64,000 nt of DNA, taken from positions 62,001 to 126,000 of the forward strand of contig LADP01000021.1 in assembly GCA_000961575.1 (NCBI GenBank), written 5' to 3'. The notes beneath the pieces were generated by a model, which ran no database searches, was not told the origin of the DNA, and saw nothing but the letters and a program-made list of their open reading frames with translations. Source of the stretch: Peptococcaceae bacterium BRH_c8a. GTDB taxonomy: Bacteria; Bacillota; Desulfotomaculia; Desulfotomaculales; Desulfallaceae. Positions 8,303 to 16,805 of this stretch are shown piece after piece (within the stretch, counting starts at the first letter, position 1; each line of letters starts with the position of its first letter). The position numbers were made by a program, and so were the translations under genes.

Positions 8303-8939
8303 AAAGGATCCGGCCCGTTACACTGCTCATCTGGATCTGATAAGGGAACTGGAACGGAGTATGCGCCGGGCCAAGCTGCCGGTGGCCTTTTCAGAGGGTT
8401 TTAACCCCCATCCCCGAATGAGTATTGCGGCACCGCTGCCTGTGGGCACAGAGGGCCTGGCCGAACTGGCCGAGGTTGAAATGACCCGGGAAGTAGAACC
8501 CGTCCAGATGGTCGAAAGTCTTAACGCTGTACTACCGCCTGGATTAAAGGTGTTGGAGGTGGCTGCCATCAGCAGTGCTACTCCCGCGCTAATGGCAGCT
8601 CTGGAAAGAGCAGATTACATTGTGAGGTTGGACGGGGAAGATTTACCGGCCCCGCTGCCCAATGCTGCCATACAAGAATTCATGACTCGGGACTGCGTGG
8701 AAATCCGGCGGCGCGGTAAAGATGGGAAGGAAAAAATTCGGGACATCAGGCCCGGCATAGTGAAAGTAGAGGTGCTGCCGGCTGAAGATGGCCTTTGTCT
8801 GCGAATGGAACTAAAAACCGGCAGTGTGATGAATGTTCGGCCTGCCGAAGCGATAACGGCGCTTTTTGAACACGCCGGCATAAAGGTTGATCCCGCTGAC
8901 CTGCAGATAACCAGAACCGGGCTGTTTTTGGCCGGTTAA
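8265..8939 (+). CDS. TIGR03936 family (DUF2344) radical SAM-associated protein
   Basis: 224 residues from GTG at 8265, with GGCAGGGGG immediately upstream inside the preceding gene, which it overlaps by 38 bases; translation is probably coupled. Conserved family features are RYSKKDPARYTAHLDLIREL near the start and FSEGFNPHPRMSIAAPLPVG at about residues 42-61. It is the constant partner of the TIGR03960 radical SAM protein, sometimes fused to it. The function is unknown. Confidence 0.88.
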   Translation: MKRLHRYMIRYSKKDPARYTAHLDLIRELERSMRRAKLPVAFSEGFNPHPRMSIAAPLPVGTEGLAELAEVEMTREVEPVQMVESLNAVLPPGLKVLEVAAISSATPALMAALERADYIVRLDGEDLPAPLPNAAIQEFMTRDCVEIRRRGKDGKEKIRDIRPGIVKVEVLPAEDGLCLRMELKTGSVMNVRPAEAITALFEHAGIKVDPADLQITRTGLFLAG

Positions 8940-8965
8940 TAAAAAAAATTAATTTAGAAAAAATA

Positions 8966-8994
8966 TTACCAAAGGTTGGATAAAGGTTTATAAT
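8966..8994 (+). promoter_or_regulatory. Candidate sigma-A promoter before rng
   Basis: TTACCA, 17-base spacer, perfect TATAAT at 8989, about 45 bases before the rng start. The -35 box is weak. Confidence 0.45.
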
Positions 8995-9038
8995 CATAAT
9001 TAGAAAATAAAAGCTTATTCACCAAGGCAGATGATGAT

Positions 9039-10730
9039 ATGTTTAAAGAAATATTGATTAATGTAGGCGAAGAAGAAACCAGAGTAGCCGTATTGGAAAA
9101 CCGTATCCCGGTGGAGATGAATATAGAACGTTCACCCAATCAGCGGTTGGTGGGCAATATCTACAAAGGCCGGGTGGAAAACGTGTTGCCCGGTATGCAG
9201 GCCGCCTTTGTGGATATAGGTCTGGAAAAAAACTCGTTTCTTTACATTGAGGATGCCATCCCGGTTCGTAATGCTGAACCCGGGCACGGGCAGGGCGCGG
9301 CCATGGGTACAAATATCTGCGATATACTTAAACAGGGACAAGACCTGATAGTACAGATTGTTAAAGAGCCCATCGGCACCAAGGGGGCTCGGGTGACTAC
9401 CCATATTACCCTGCCGGGGCGGTACCTGGTGCTCATGCCGACTGTAGATTATATCGGTATATCCAGACGCATTGAAGATGAACATGAAAGAGACCGGCTC
9501 AGGGAGATGGCGTCGCGGATTAAAATGCGCGGTATGGGGGTAATTGTACGCACGGTGGCCGAAGGAGTGGCTGAGGAAGAACTGGCCGTTGACGTCAACA
9601 TGCTTACCAATCTGTGGCGCAAAATTATAAACCGCTCCAGCCACGGGCCGGTACCAAACCTGCTGCACCGTGACCTGGAACTAGTACAGCGCATTCTGCG
9701 GGATGCCTTTACCTCTGATGTGGATCGGCTCACCATAGACTCCCGGTTCGAATACGAAAAAATATTGGACTTATTGGATATCGTGGGACCGCAGCTAAAG
9801 GTTAAAGTATTTCTAGAAGAGCGGGACAATATTTTTGAAGATCACCATATCGAAGCCGAACTGGAAAAGGCTCTAAAACGCAAGGTCTGGTTGCGTTGTG
9901 GCGGTTACATCGTCATCGACCAGGCCGAGGCTCTAAATGCCATTGACGTGAACACCGGCAAGTACGTGGGCAGCACCAACCTGGAGGACACCGTACTAAA
10001 AACCAACCTGGAAGCAGCGGTGGAAATTGCGCGCCAGTTACGCCTGCGTAATATTGGTGGCATTATTATTGTAGACTTTATCGATATGACCCTTGAGGAG
10101 CACCGCCGGCAGGTGCTGGACGTACTGGAGGAAGAGATACGCAAGGACAAAACCAAAACTAATATCCTGGGTATCACCCAGTTGGGTCTGGTGGAGATGA
10201 CCAGGAAAAAGGTGCGCCCCAGCCTGGCTGAGGTGTTGCAAAAAGCCTGCCCGTACTGTGAAGGCCGGGGTAAGGTGCTCTCCGAAGAAACGGTGGGTAT
10301 TAACATTAAGCAGCAAATTTACCAAATGTCCAGGCAAACCGGTGCCGAAACCATTTTGGTGGAGGCCAACCCACTGGTGGCCGCCAGGTTAATTGGCAGC
10401 GGTGGCGCCAACCTGCGGGAACTGGAAGGCCGTACCGGTAAAAACCTGTACATTAGAGGCACCGCCGAGCACCATATTGAGGCGGTAGCCGTGCGTCCTC
10501 TTTACGACCAGTCCGATATCAATGCCCATGTATTGCCCGTCAAGCCCGGACAGGTACTGGAGGTCAGGGTGGAAGAACCGCATGTAAACAACATTAATGA
10601 TGGCATCGCTCGGGTGAACGGTTTCATACTGGATATTGAAGGTGCCGGTTCAATGGTGGGTAACACGGTAGCCATCGAGGTAAACAAGGTATTCCGTACT
10701 TACGCCAAGGCCAAGCTACTTAAGACGTAA
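9039..10730 (+). CDS. rng: Ribonuclease E/G family endoribonuclease
   Basis: 563 residues, ATG at 9039. An S1 RNA-binding domain (about 35-125, NIYKGRVENVLPGMQAAFVD) leads into the RNase H-like catalytic domain. The magnesium residues are Asp303 (IDVNTGKYVG) and Asp346 (IIIVDFIDM), and the zinc-link motif is C404PYC407. A C-terminal extension of about 100 residues reads like the small domain of RNase G (NPLVAARLIGSGGANLRELE). Its length suits RNase G rather than the long RNase E. It works in rRNA processing and mRNA turnover. The L21/L27 genes follow, as in many bacteria. Confidence 0.93.
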   Translation: MFKEILINVGEEETRVAVLENRIPVEMNIERSPNQRLVGNIYKGRVENVLPGMQAAFVDIGLEKNSFLYIEDAIPVRNAEPGHGQGAAMGTNICDILKQGQDLIVQIVKEPIGTKGARVTTHITLPGRYLVLMPTVDYIGISRRIEDEHERDRLREMASRIKMRGMGVIVRTVAEGVAEEELAVDVNMLTNLWRKIINRSSHGPVPNLLHRDLELVQRILRDAFTSDVDRLTIDSRFEYEKILDLLDIVGPQLKVKVFLEERDNIFEDHHIEAELEKALKRKVWLRCGGYIVIDQAEALNAIDVNTGKYVGSTNLEDTVLKTNLEAAVEIARQLRLRNIGGIIIVDFIDMTLEEHRRQVLDVLEEEIRKDKTKTNILGITQLGLVEMTRKKVRPSLAEVLQKACPYCEGRGKVLSEETVGINIKQQIYQMSRQTGAETILVEANPLVAARLIGSGGANLRELEGRTGKNLYIRGTAEHHIEAVAVRPLYDQSDINAHVLPVKPGQVLEVRVEEPHVNNINDGIARVNGFILDIEGAGSMVGNTVAIEVNKVFRTYAKAKLLKT

Positions 10731-10782
10731 GATTAGGGGTTACTTTTCTTCGAACCATAAACTGTATAAAATATGGAGAAAA

Positions 10783-10812
10783 CAACTTGCAACTTGCAAC
10801 ACCTGGCACCAA
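10783..10812. repeat. Half copy of the TTGGTGCCAGG palindrome
   Basis: The bases AACTTGCAACACCTGGCACC are identical to the right arm of the 80-bp palindrome at 15029-15108. The left arm is absent. It ends four bases before the -35 box of the rplU promoter. Confidence 0.75.
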
Positions 10813-10815
10813 GTC

Positions 10816-10843
10816 TTGACAAGACGCCAGGTTATGATAAAAT
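10816..10843 (+). promoter_or_regulatory. Sigma-A promoter for the L21 leader
   Basis: Consensus TTGACA, 16-base spacer, TAAAAT, positioned just before the structured L21 leader. Confidence 0.65.
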
Positions 10844-10849
10844 GTTTTA

Positions 10850-10962
10850 TTGTAGGCAAGTACCGCTCGGAGCGGGTTTTTGACAAGTTTCGGAACATCG
10901 AACCTGTGCTAAAGGGTATTACACCCTACCTGGTTCCGGCGAGTCCTATAGAAAAAGGGGGT
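10850..10962 (+). promoter_or_regulatory. L21 ribosomal-protein leader
   Basis: About 110 bases of GC-rich leader directly before rplU, with paired blocks (CCGCTCGGAGCGG, and GGGTATTACACCC with a further pair) and a closing Shine-Dalgarno region GGGGG. Firmicute rplU operons carry the autoregulatory L21 leader in this place. The call rests on position and folding pattern, not on a covariance search. Confidence 0.6.
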
Positions 10963-10968
10963 TAACTA

Positions 10969-11313
10969 TTGTACGCTATTATTGAAACCGGCGGTAAACA
11001 ATACCGCGTGAACGAAGGAGACACACTGTTCATTGAAAAGCTACCCGCTGATGTTGGGGAAGCTTATACAGTGGATCGGGTGCTGGCCGTGGAAAAAGAC
11101 GGTCAGCTGCAGGTAGGTACTCCGCTGATAGAGGGTGCCAAGGTTTCATTCAAGGTTGAGAAACACGGCAAGGATAAGAAGATTATCGTTTATAAGTACA
11201 AGGCCAAAAAGAATTACCGGCGCAAAAAGGGCCACCGCCAGCCATTTACCAAAGTCGTGGTGGAAAAAATAGAGGTTAATGGAATGGGGACATCCCTCAA
11301 TTTAAGCAAATAA
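10969..11313 (+). CDS. rplU: 50S ribosomal protein L21
   Basis: 114 residues; TTG start at 10969 with AAAAAGGGGG upstream. The N-terminus [13 protein letters not shown] and the signature [15 protein letters not shown] are diagnostic for L21, which binds 23S rRNA. It is followed 43 bases later by rpmA, with no gene between, although many Firmicutes have the L27-processing protease gene prp there. Confidence 0.98.
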   Translation: MYAIIETGGKQYRVNEGDTLFIEKLPADVGEAYTVDRVLAVEKDGQLQVGTPLIEGAKVSFKVEKHGKDKKIIVYKYKAKKNYRRKKGHRQPFTKVVVEKIEVNGMGTSLNLSK

Positions 11314-11356
11314 AATTTAGTTTAAGATTTTACACCAATTGTGGAGGTGAGTTTAG

Positions 11357-11626
11357 TTGGCACATAAGAAAGGTGTAGGTAGTTCCCGTAACGGTCGTGA
11401 TTCCAATCCCAAGATGCTGGGAGTAAAACGTGGTGACGGCCAGTTTGTATCTGCCGGCTGTATCCTGGTTAGGCAGCGGGGCACTCGCATCCATCCGGGC
11501 CGTAATGTGGGCCGCGGTGGGGATGATACGTTGTTTGCCAAGATTGACGGCATTGTTACCTTCCAGAGCAGGGGTAAAGATAAAAAAATGGTTAGCATCG
11601 TAGAAGCGGAAGGTACAGCGGTTTAA
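11357..11626 (+). CDS. rpmA: 50S ribosomal protein L27, short N-terminus
   Basis: 89 residues from TTG at 11357 behind GGAGGTGAG. It begins directly [15 protein letters not shown], the mature form. The N-terminal extension (ending FFA) that many Firmicutes cleave with Prp is absent, as is the prp gene. The L27 N-terminus reaches the peptidyl-transferase centre. A terminator follows about 70 bases later. Confidence 0.98.
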   Translation: MAHKKGVGSSRNGRDSNPKMLGVKRGDGQFVSAGCILVRQRGTRIHPGRNVGRGGDDTLFAKIDGIVTFQSRGKDKKMVSIVEAEGTAV

Positions 11627-11694
11627 ATAATTTTTATATCGCGGCCAACAATCATCATTTTAAGCTGGTTAAACCTAAATTTAATTATTAAACG

Positions 11695-11733
11695 AGACGA
11701 ACACCACTTAAGGTATTCGTCTTATTTTTTTGT
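11695..11733 (+). terminator. Rho-independent terminator after rpmA
   Basis: AGACGAAcACC pairs with GGTaTTCGTCT around a short loop and is followed by a run of T (ATTTTTTTG). Confidence 0.8.
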
Positions 11734-11854
11734 TTGCAAGCCAAATCTAAAAGGAAAATGTAAACATCGATAGAACAATATCTATAGCCAGCAAAATTTA
11801 CAAATTACTTTCCAAAACACACCAGTAACGACATTTAAAGTACTGGCTAAAGAT

Positions 11855-11883
11855 TGTCATTCAAGTCGTAGCGAAGAATCTTT
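11855..11883. repeat. TCATTC...GCGAAGAATCT dispersed repeat
   Basis: TGTCATTCAAGTCGTAGCGA followed by AGAATCTTT, a copy of the repeat also seen at 21875, 23582 (reversed) and 53650. It ends about 15 bases before the ribosome site of spo0B. Confidence 0.65.
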
Positions 11884-11909
11884 GTATTTTAAATATAAGG
11901 AGAGAAACA

Positions 11910-12479
11910 ATGGGGGACGTGGCCAGGCTAATGGAGTTATTATCTCTGCAGCGGCATGATTTTCTCAATCACTTTCAGGTAATCTCTGGGCTGTTGCAAA
12001 TGAATCGGGGGGAACAGGCCCGGGAATACATAAACAATGCAGCCAGGGATATCACCCGTTTGAGCAGGGTTGTGCACTTGAAGGTACCTGAAGCAGCGGC
12101 GGCGATAATGCTGGCCCATTACAGTGCAACTGAACGCGGTGTTGACGTGGATTACGTGGTCGAAACAGACTTGGGCGGCTGCACTATCCCGGCTGAAAAA
12201 CTGGGATCAGCTCTGGAAGCGGTACTGCTTTACGGCGCCGAATGGTTGGGCTCACCGGAAAACGGGGATCGGGTCATGCACGTGGGAATACACGCCGCGG
12301 ACAGGGGGTATCTGTTCAAGGTGCGGTTTAAAACACCGACCGGTATTAAAAACCGGTATGGTAGCGATGGGGCGCTGCGGGACATTGACGTAAATTTGTC
12401 TTTGTATGGTGGTTCTGTTAAACAGTCTAGTGTAGCAGGAGAAACTGAGATTATTATTTTTTTAACCGCCGCAGATTAG
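11910..12479 (+). CDS. spo0B: Spo0B-like sporulation phosphotransferase
   Basis: 189 residues, ATG at 11910 behind AAGGAGAG. The N-terminal helical hairpin carries LQRHDFLNHFQVISGLLQ with His16 as the likely phospho-accepting residue, as in Spo0B. The rest resembles a degenerate histidine-kinase ATPase domain without an obvious N/G1/G2 box set, again like Spo0B. In Bacillus it moves phosphate from Spo0F to Spo0A. The place between rpmA and obg is the same as in B. subtilis. Homology is by motif and position; overall sequence conservation in this family is low. Confidence 0.8.
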   Translation: MGDVARLMELLSLQRHDFLNHFQVISGLLQMNRGEQAREYINNAARDITRLSRVVHLKVPEAAAAIMLAHYSATERGVDVDYVVETDLGGCTIPAEKLGSALEAVLLYGAEWLGSPENGDRVMHVGIHAADRGYLFKVRFKTPTGIKNRYGSDGALRDIDVNLSLYGGSVKQSSVAGETEIIIFLTAAD

Positions 12480-12631
12480 AACCTTAAGATTAATACGAAT
12501 AGGCGTGCATTTAGGGATCTGATTTAGGGCGCGCTTTTCTTGTTATAATAGATATAATAGGCGAAGGGATATATAATACTGGTATCTGCTTAAAAATGCA
12601 GCTATAATTTAACAATGTAGGTGAAAAAACA

Positions 12632-13894
12632 ATGTTTTACGACAGTGCAAAGATTTACGTCCGCGGTGGTGACGGCGGCAATGGCTGCGTTGCCTTCAGG
12701 CGGGAGAAATATGTACCCGAAGGAGGCCCCTGGGGCGGTGACGGAGGCAGGGGCGGCGATGTGATTTTCCGGGGCGACGAGGGTCTGCGCACCCTGGTTG
12801 ACTTTCGTTACCGGCGCCACTATAAAGCGGATCGGGGTCAACACGGCCGGGGCAAAAATATGCATGGCCGGTCTGCGGACGACCTGGTAATCAGGGTACC
12901 TCCGGGCACGATTATTCGTGACGAAGAAACAGGACAGTTGTTGGCGGATATCACAACCGACGGCCAGGATGTTGTCGTGGCTGGCGGTGGGCGCGGCGGC
13001 AGGGGCAACTCCCGTTTTGCCAGTGCCCACAACAAGGCTCCCACCATGGCGGAAAAGGGCGAACCAGGCCGGGAACGCTGGGTGTTGCTGGAGCTAAAAC
13101 TGCTGGCTGACGTAGGCTTGGTAGGCTTCCCCAATGCAGGAAAATCCACATTGATAGCCCAGGTATCCGCGGCCAAGCCTAAAATCGCTGATTATCCATT
13201 TACCACTCTGGTGCCCAACCTGGGCGTGGTTAGTATGGGCGAGGGGCAAAGTTTCGTTATCGCTGATATACCAGGGCTAATTGAGGGCGCCCATACCGGT
13301 GCCGGCCTTGGTCATGACTTTCTGCGCCATGTGGAGCGAACCAGGGTGCTGATCCATGTGCTGGACACCGCTGGTACCGAAGGGCGCGACCCATTGGAAG
13401 ACTTTCGGGTAATTAACCAGGAACTTAAGCTTTATAACCAAGCGCTGGCCGGTCGCCCACAGGTAATTGCCGCCAATAAAATAGATCTGCCGGACAGTAA
13501 TGAACACCTGAAGCGGCTGCAAAATGAATTTGGATCCGCATATGAGATCTTTCCAATATCGGCGGTGGCGGGAACCGGAGTTAAGGAACTTATCGGCCGG
13601 ATTCATCAATTACTACAAGAACTACCGGAAAATACCGCCATTGAAGAAGAACCTGAGATAGTGCACCGGGTTGTGCCCCGGTTTAACATTCGCCGTGAAG
13701 ACGGCGAACTGGTGGTGTCGGGACGCGAGATTGAAAAGCATGTGGCCATGACCAACTTGGATAATGAAGAGGCGGTGGATCGTCTGCAGCGGATTATGCA
13801 GGTTATGGGATTGGAACAAGCTCTGCGGCACCAAGGAGCTAAAAACGGGGATATGATCCGTATAGGAGAATTTGCATTTGAATTTGTGGACTGA
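12632..13894 (+). CDS. obgE: Obg/CgtA GTPase
   Basis: 420 residues, ATG at 12632. Glycine-rich Obg fold (1-158: GGDGGNGCVAFRREKYVPEG, then GGDGGRGGDV), GTPase domain with P-loop GFPNAGKST (about 166-174), DIPGL switch and NKIDLP, and a C-terminal Obg_C domain (about 345-420). It is essential in ribosome assembly and stress response; in Bacillus it also affects sporulation. It follows spo0B, with several TATAAT-like sequences in the gap. Confidence 0.97.
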   Translation: MFYDSAKIYVRGGDGGNGCVAFRREKYVPEGGPWGGDGGRGGDVIFRGDEGLRTLVDFRYRRHYKADRGQHGRGKNMHGRSADDLVIRVPPGTIIRDEETGQLLADITTDGQDVVVAGGGRGGRGNSRFASAHNKAPTMAEKGEPGRERWVLLELKLLADVGLVGFPNAGKSTLIAQVSAAKPKIADYPFTTLVPNLGVVSMGEGQSFVIADIPGLIEGAHTGAGLGHDFLRHVERTRVLIHVLDTAGTEGRDPLEDFRVINQELKLYNQALAGRPQVIAANKIDLPDSNEHLKRLQNEFGSAYEIFPISAVAGTGVKELIGRIHQLLQELPENTAIEEEPEIVHRVVPRFNIRREDGELVVSGREIEKHVAMTNLDNEEAVDRLQRIMQVMGLEQALRHQGAKNGDMIRIGEFAFEFVD

Positions 13895-13907
13895 TGGGTG
13901 AAGAGTT

Positions 13908-15023
13908 ATGGAAAAAAGGAAAATGGGCCCAATCAGGCGACTGGTTCTGAAGGTGGGCTCCAGCTCGCTCACCTATAGTACGGGCAAGCTGAACATAGAA
14001 CAGATCGAGAAACTGGTGCGCCAGATGGCAGATCTGCACAACCGCGGCCTGGATGTGTTGCTGGTCACTTCGGGCGCCGTGGGTGCAGGCTTGGGCAAGC
14101 TGGGCCTGGATAAAAAACGGCGCACCATGCCTGAAAAGCAGGCTGCCGCTGCTATTGGCCAGGGCATGCTTTTACACATGTACGAAAAGATTTTTGCCGA
14201 ATACGGCGTTGTGGTGGGGCAGGTGCTGCTGACCCGGGAGGATTTTGCCGACCGGCGCCGTTTCCTTAACGCACGCAATACTTTACAGGCCTTGCTTAAT
14301 TTTAATATTGTCCCGGTAATTAACGAGAATGATACTGTTGCGGTGGACGAAATTAAACTAGGTGATAACGATAACCTGGCCGCTATGGTGGCCGGGCTGG
14401 TAGACGCCGACCTATTAATCTTGCTGTCCGATGTGGACGGTCTGTACGATGGCGACCCTGGCATACCGGGTTCTCGCATGCTGGGTGAGATATACGAAAT
14501 TAACGAAGACATTGAGTCCCTGGCCAAAGGAGCCGGATCCAAGGTAGGCACCGGGGGTATGGTGACCAAAATTCAGGCCGCGCGAATTGCCATGCACTCG
14601 GGACTGGTGACGGTAATTGCCCGGGCTTCGGAAAATGATGTGGTTCGCCGGATAGTGATCGGGGAACCGCTGGGTACTTCGTTCTGGCCTTCGGCCAGGC
14701 TGGTGCAGAAAAAGAAATGGATTGCTTACGGGGCCACGGTATGCGGGCGAATTCACGTTGACGAGGGTGCGGTTCGGGCATTGCAAAAGGGCGGAAAAAG
14801 TCTACTTCCCTCCGGGATAACTGCTGTTTATGGCGGGTTTGACGTGGGCAACACGATTAGCATTGTTGATGCCAACGGTAAAGAGATCGCCCGGGGCATC
14901 GTCAACTACTGCGCTACCGATGTGGATAAAATAAAAGGCTGCAAAACCAGCGATATAACCGCTATACTGGGCCACAAAGATTACGACGAAGTCATCCACC
15001 GCGACAACTTGGCGTTGGAGTAA
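13908..15023 (+). CDS. proB: Glutamate 5-kinase
   Basis: 371 residues, ATG at 13908, 13 bases after obg. Amino-acid kinase domain (1-255: VLKVGSSSLTY, INENDTVAVDEIKLGDNDNL, KVGTGGMVTKIQAA) and a C-terminal PUA domain (about 280-360). It makes glutamyl-5-phosphate, the first step of proline synthesis. proA, which often follows, is not here; the space instead holds an 80-bp perfect palindrome and then nadD. Confidence 0.96.
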   Translation: MEKRKMGPIRRLVLKVGSSSLTYSTGKLNIEQIEKLVRQMADLHNRGLDVLLVTSGAVGAGLGKLGLDKKRRTMPEKQAAAAIGQGMLLHMYEKIFAEYGVVVGQVLLTREDFADRRRFLNARNTLQALLNFNIVPVINENDTVAVDEIKLGDNDNLAAMVAGLVDADLLILLSDVDGLYDGDPGIPGSRMLGEIYEINEDIESLAKGAGSKVGTGGMVTKIQAARIAMHSGLVTVIARASENDVVRRIVIGEPLGTSFWPSARLVQKKKWIAYGATVCGRIHVDEGAVRALQKGGKSLLPSGITAVYGGFDVGNTISIVDANGKEIARGIVNYCATDVDKIKGCKTSDITAILGHKDYDEVIHRDNLALE

Positions 15024-15028
15024 AAACC

Positions 15029-15108
15029 TTGGTGCCAGGTGTTGCAAGTTGGATTTGTTGCAAGTTGGCCAACTTGCAACAAATCCAACTTGCAACACCT
15101 GGCACCAA
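15029..15108. repeat. Loopless 80-bp perfect palindrome
   Basis: Each half is 40 bases and there is no spacer: the centre is AAGTTGGCCAACTT. Each arm holds two direct copies of TTGCAAGTTGG and ends in TTGGTGCCAGG. It fills the gap between proB and nadD. A right-arm fragment is found at 10783-10812. Confidence 0.95.
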
Positions 15109-15123
15109 AAATGGGGTATACTA

Positions 15124-15756
15124 ATGGATAAAAGAGCCAACCAAACGCAACGGAAGAAAATTGGCTTAATGGGCGGAACTTTTGATCCCGTTCACCATGG
15201 TCACCTGGTAACAGCTGAAGAAGCACGTTTCCAGTTCGGCATGGACAAGGTGGTTTTTATTCCGGCCGGCATACCGCCGCATAAAACCAGAAAAAACATA
15301 TCCCATCCTTCCCATCGCTTGGAAATGACCAGGCTGGCGGTTGGCTCAAACCCTCATTTTACTGTATTAGACGTGGAAATCAATCGGCATGGTCCATCAT
15401 ACGCCATTGATACTGTGGACTTAATCCGGGAAGAATATGATGGTTGGGAGATTTATTTTATTACCGGCGCCGACGCGGTTTTAGAAATATTAACTTGGAA
15501 AAAGGTTGAAGAATTATTACAAAAATGCTGTTTTGTTGCAGCCACCCGGCCGGGCTTTAGATTGGAAAGTCTGGGTGAGAAACTGGTTCACCTGCATCCG
15601 GCGTGTTCTTCCAGGATTAAGACTCTGGAGGTGCCCGCCTTGGCTATATCATCCACGGATATCAGACACCGAGTGCAGGAAGGCAGGCCCATCAAGTACC
15701 TGCTACCAGAAGCAGCGGAAGAATACCTTTACCGGCACGGATTATATAAGTTTTAA
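15124..15756 (+). CDS. nadD: Nicotinate-nucleotide adenylyltransferase
   Basis: 210 residues from ATG at 15124 (ATGGGG upstream). An in-frame ATG at 15049 lies inside the palindrome and would add 25 residues that are just translated repeat, so it is rejected. GGTFDPVHHGHL is at residues 17-28 and ISSTDIRHRV near the end; both are nucleotidyl-transferase motifs. It converts nicotinate mononucleotide to deamido-NAD. The proB-nadD-yqeK-rsfS order is common in clostridia. Confidence 0.96.
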   Translation: MDKRANQTQRKKIGLMGGTFDPVHHGHLVTAEEARFQFGMDKVVFIPAGIPPHKTRKNISHPSHRLEMTRLAVGSNPHFTVLDVEINRHGPSYAIDTVDLIREEYDGWEIYFITGADAVLEILTWKKVEELLQKCCFVAATRPGFRLESLGEKLVHLHPACSSRIKTLEVPALAISSTDIRHRVQEGRPIKYLLPEAAEEYLYRHGLYKF

Positions 15757-15860
15757 CGGGCTGGTAATTATTCTAATCGGTGTTACTTGCATAGGCGTTT
15801 TTCTTTTGCAAATAATACTGACAAATTAATGAACAGTAACATTGGAAAAGAGGTGATCTA

Positions 15861-16109
15861 GTGGCACGTACACTTTACGTGGGCAATCTACCATGGGGAA
15901 CCAATGCTGAAGATTTGGCCGAGGCGTTTTCCAGGTTCGGCGAAGTCCTGGACAGCCGCATTATTACCGACAGGCAGACGGGGCGCTCCCGCGGTTTTGG
16001 TTTTGTTGAGGTTAAAGACGAAGATGCTGACGGAATGATTGAAGGAATGAACGGGACTGAGCTTGCCGGTAGGGTTATTACCGTCAATGAAGCTCAGGCC
16101 AGGGATTAA
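15861..16109 (+). CDS. RRM-domain RNA-binding protein
   Basis: 82 residues from GTG at 15861 behind AAGAGGTGAT. It is a single RNA recognition motif: RNP2 is LYVGNL (residues 4-9) and RNP1 is RSRGFGFVEV (about 43-52). It resembles cyanobacterial Rbp and bacterial RRM proteins. Its targets are unknown. It lies between nadD and yqeK and is followed by a terminator, so it may be transcribed separately. Confidence 0.93.
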   Translation: MARTLYVGNLPWGTNAEDLAEAFSRFGEVLDSRIITDRQTGRSRGFGFVEVKDEDADGMIEGMNGTELAGRVITVNEAQARD

Positions 16110-16122
16110 ATATTTTGCGTGT

Positions 16123-16154
16123 AAACCTCCTCTTATACGGGAGGTTTTCTTCTT
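16123..16154 (+). terminator. Terminator after the RRM gene
   Basis: AAACCTCC / GGAGGTTT stem with a 10-base loop, then TTCTTCTT. It overlaps the region just before yqeK. Confidence 0.7.
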
Positions 16155-16179
16155 GCATTCTAAACAGGGGAGAAAGAAC

Positions 16180-16758
16180 TTGAAGCTGGATTTTTACAAG
16201 GATCGTTTAAAGGGCATGCTTAATCATAAAAGATATGAGCATTCTCTGGGCGTTATGAATACCGCCATGCAATTAGCCACGGTACACGGGGCGGATGCGG
16301 AGCAGGCGGCTTTGGCTGGTCTGCTGCATGATTGTGCCAGGTGTATACCCGAAGACCGCCTGGTGGAAATGGCCAGGGAATTTGACCTGTCCTTGCATGA
16401 AGTAGATCTGGCCCTGCCGGTGCTGCTGCATGCACCGGTGGGAGGCCGGTTGGCCCGGCGGGATTTTGGGGTTCAAGATGAAGCGGTACTCCGGGCTATA
16501 GCAGTACATACACTGGGTGACAAATACATGACATTATTAGATAAAGTACTATTTATAGCCGACAAGGTCGAACCCGGACGGCATTTCCAAGCTGTTGATA
16601 AATTACGCGCTCTGGCGAAGCAGGATCTTGACCGGGCACTGCTGAGTTGCTATGACATGTCTATCAACTATGCACTGCGGCTGGGCGACCAAGTGCATCC
16701 ACAGATGATAACGGCTCGTAACAAGTTGATCCTTGACAAGCTGAGCCGGAAAATTTAA
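16180..16758 (+). CDS. yqeK: YqeK-type HD-domain hydrolase (Ap4A hydrolase family)
   Basis: 192 residues from TTG at 16180, with AGGGGAGAAAG 5 bases upstream; the frame is open further back but runs through the terminator and the RRM gene. HD-domain residues are visible as KRYEHSLGVMNTA, LAGLLHDCAR and ADKVEPGR. YqeK proteins split diadenosine tetraphosphate symmetrically. Its place before rsfS is the usual one. Confidence 0.92.
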   Translation: MKLDFYKDRLKGMLNHKRYEHSLGVMNTAMQLATVHGADAEQAALAGLLHDCARCIPEDRLVEMAREFDLSLHEVDLALPVLLHAPVGGRLARRDFGVQDEAVLRAIAVHTLGDKYMTLLDKVLFIADKVEPGRHFQAVDKLRALAKQDLDRALLSCYDMSINYALRLGDQVHPQMITARNKLILDKLSRKI

Positions 16759-16805
16759 TTGTCTGGAAGGAACTTTGCCCTGCTAGGCGAATAACAATAA
16801 AAAAA

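Noticed and set aside
15049-15123. N-terminal extension of NadD starting inside the 80-bp palindrome
   Set aside because: The extra 25 residues are just translated repeat sequence; the ATG at 15124 gives the normal family N-terminus.
15754-15829. Hydrophobic stretch after nadD (GLVIILIGVTCIGVFLLQII)
   Set aside because: It looks like a membrane segment but has no start codon with a ribosome site; perhaps the remnant of a lost gene.
16063-16179. Long N-terminal extension of YqeK overlapping the RRM gene
   Set aside because: It runs through a terminator hairpin, and TTG at 16180 has a good ribosome site and yields the normal length.
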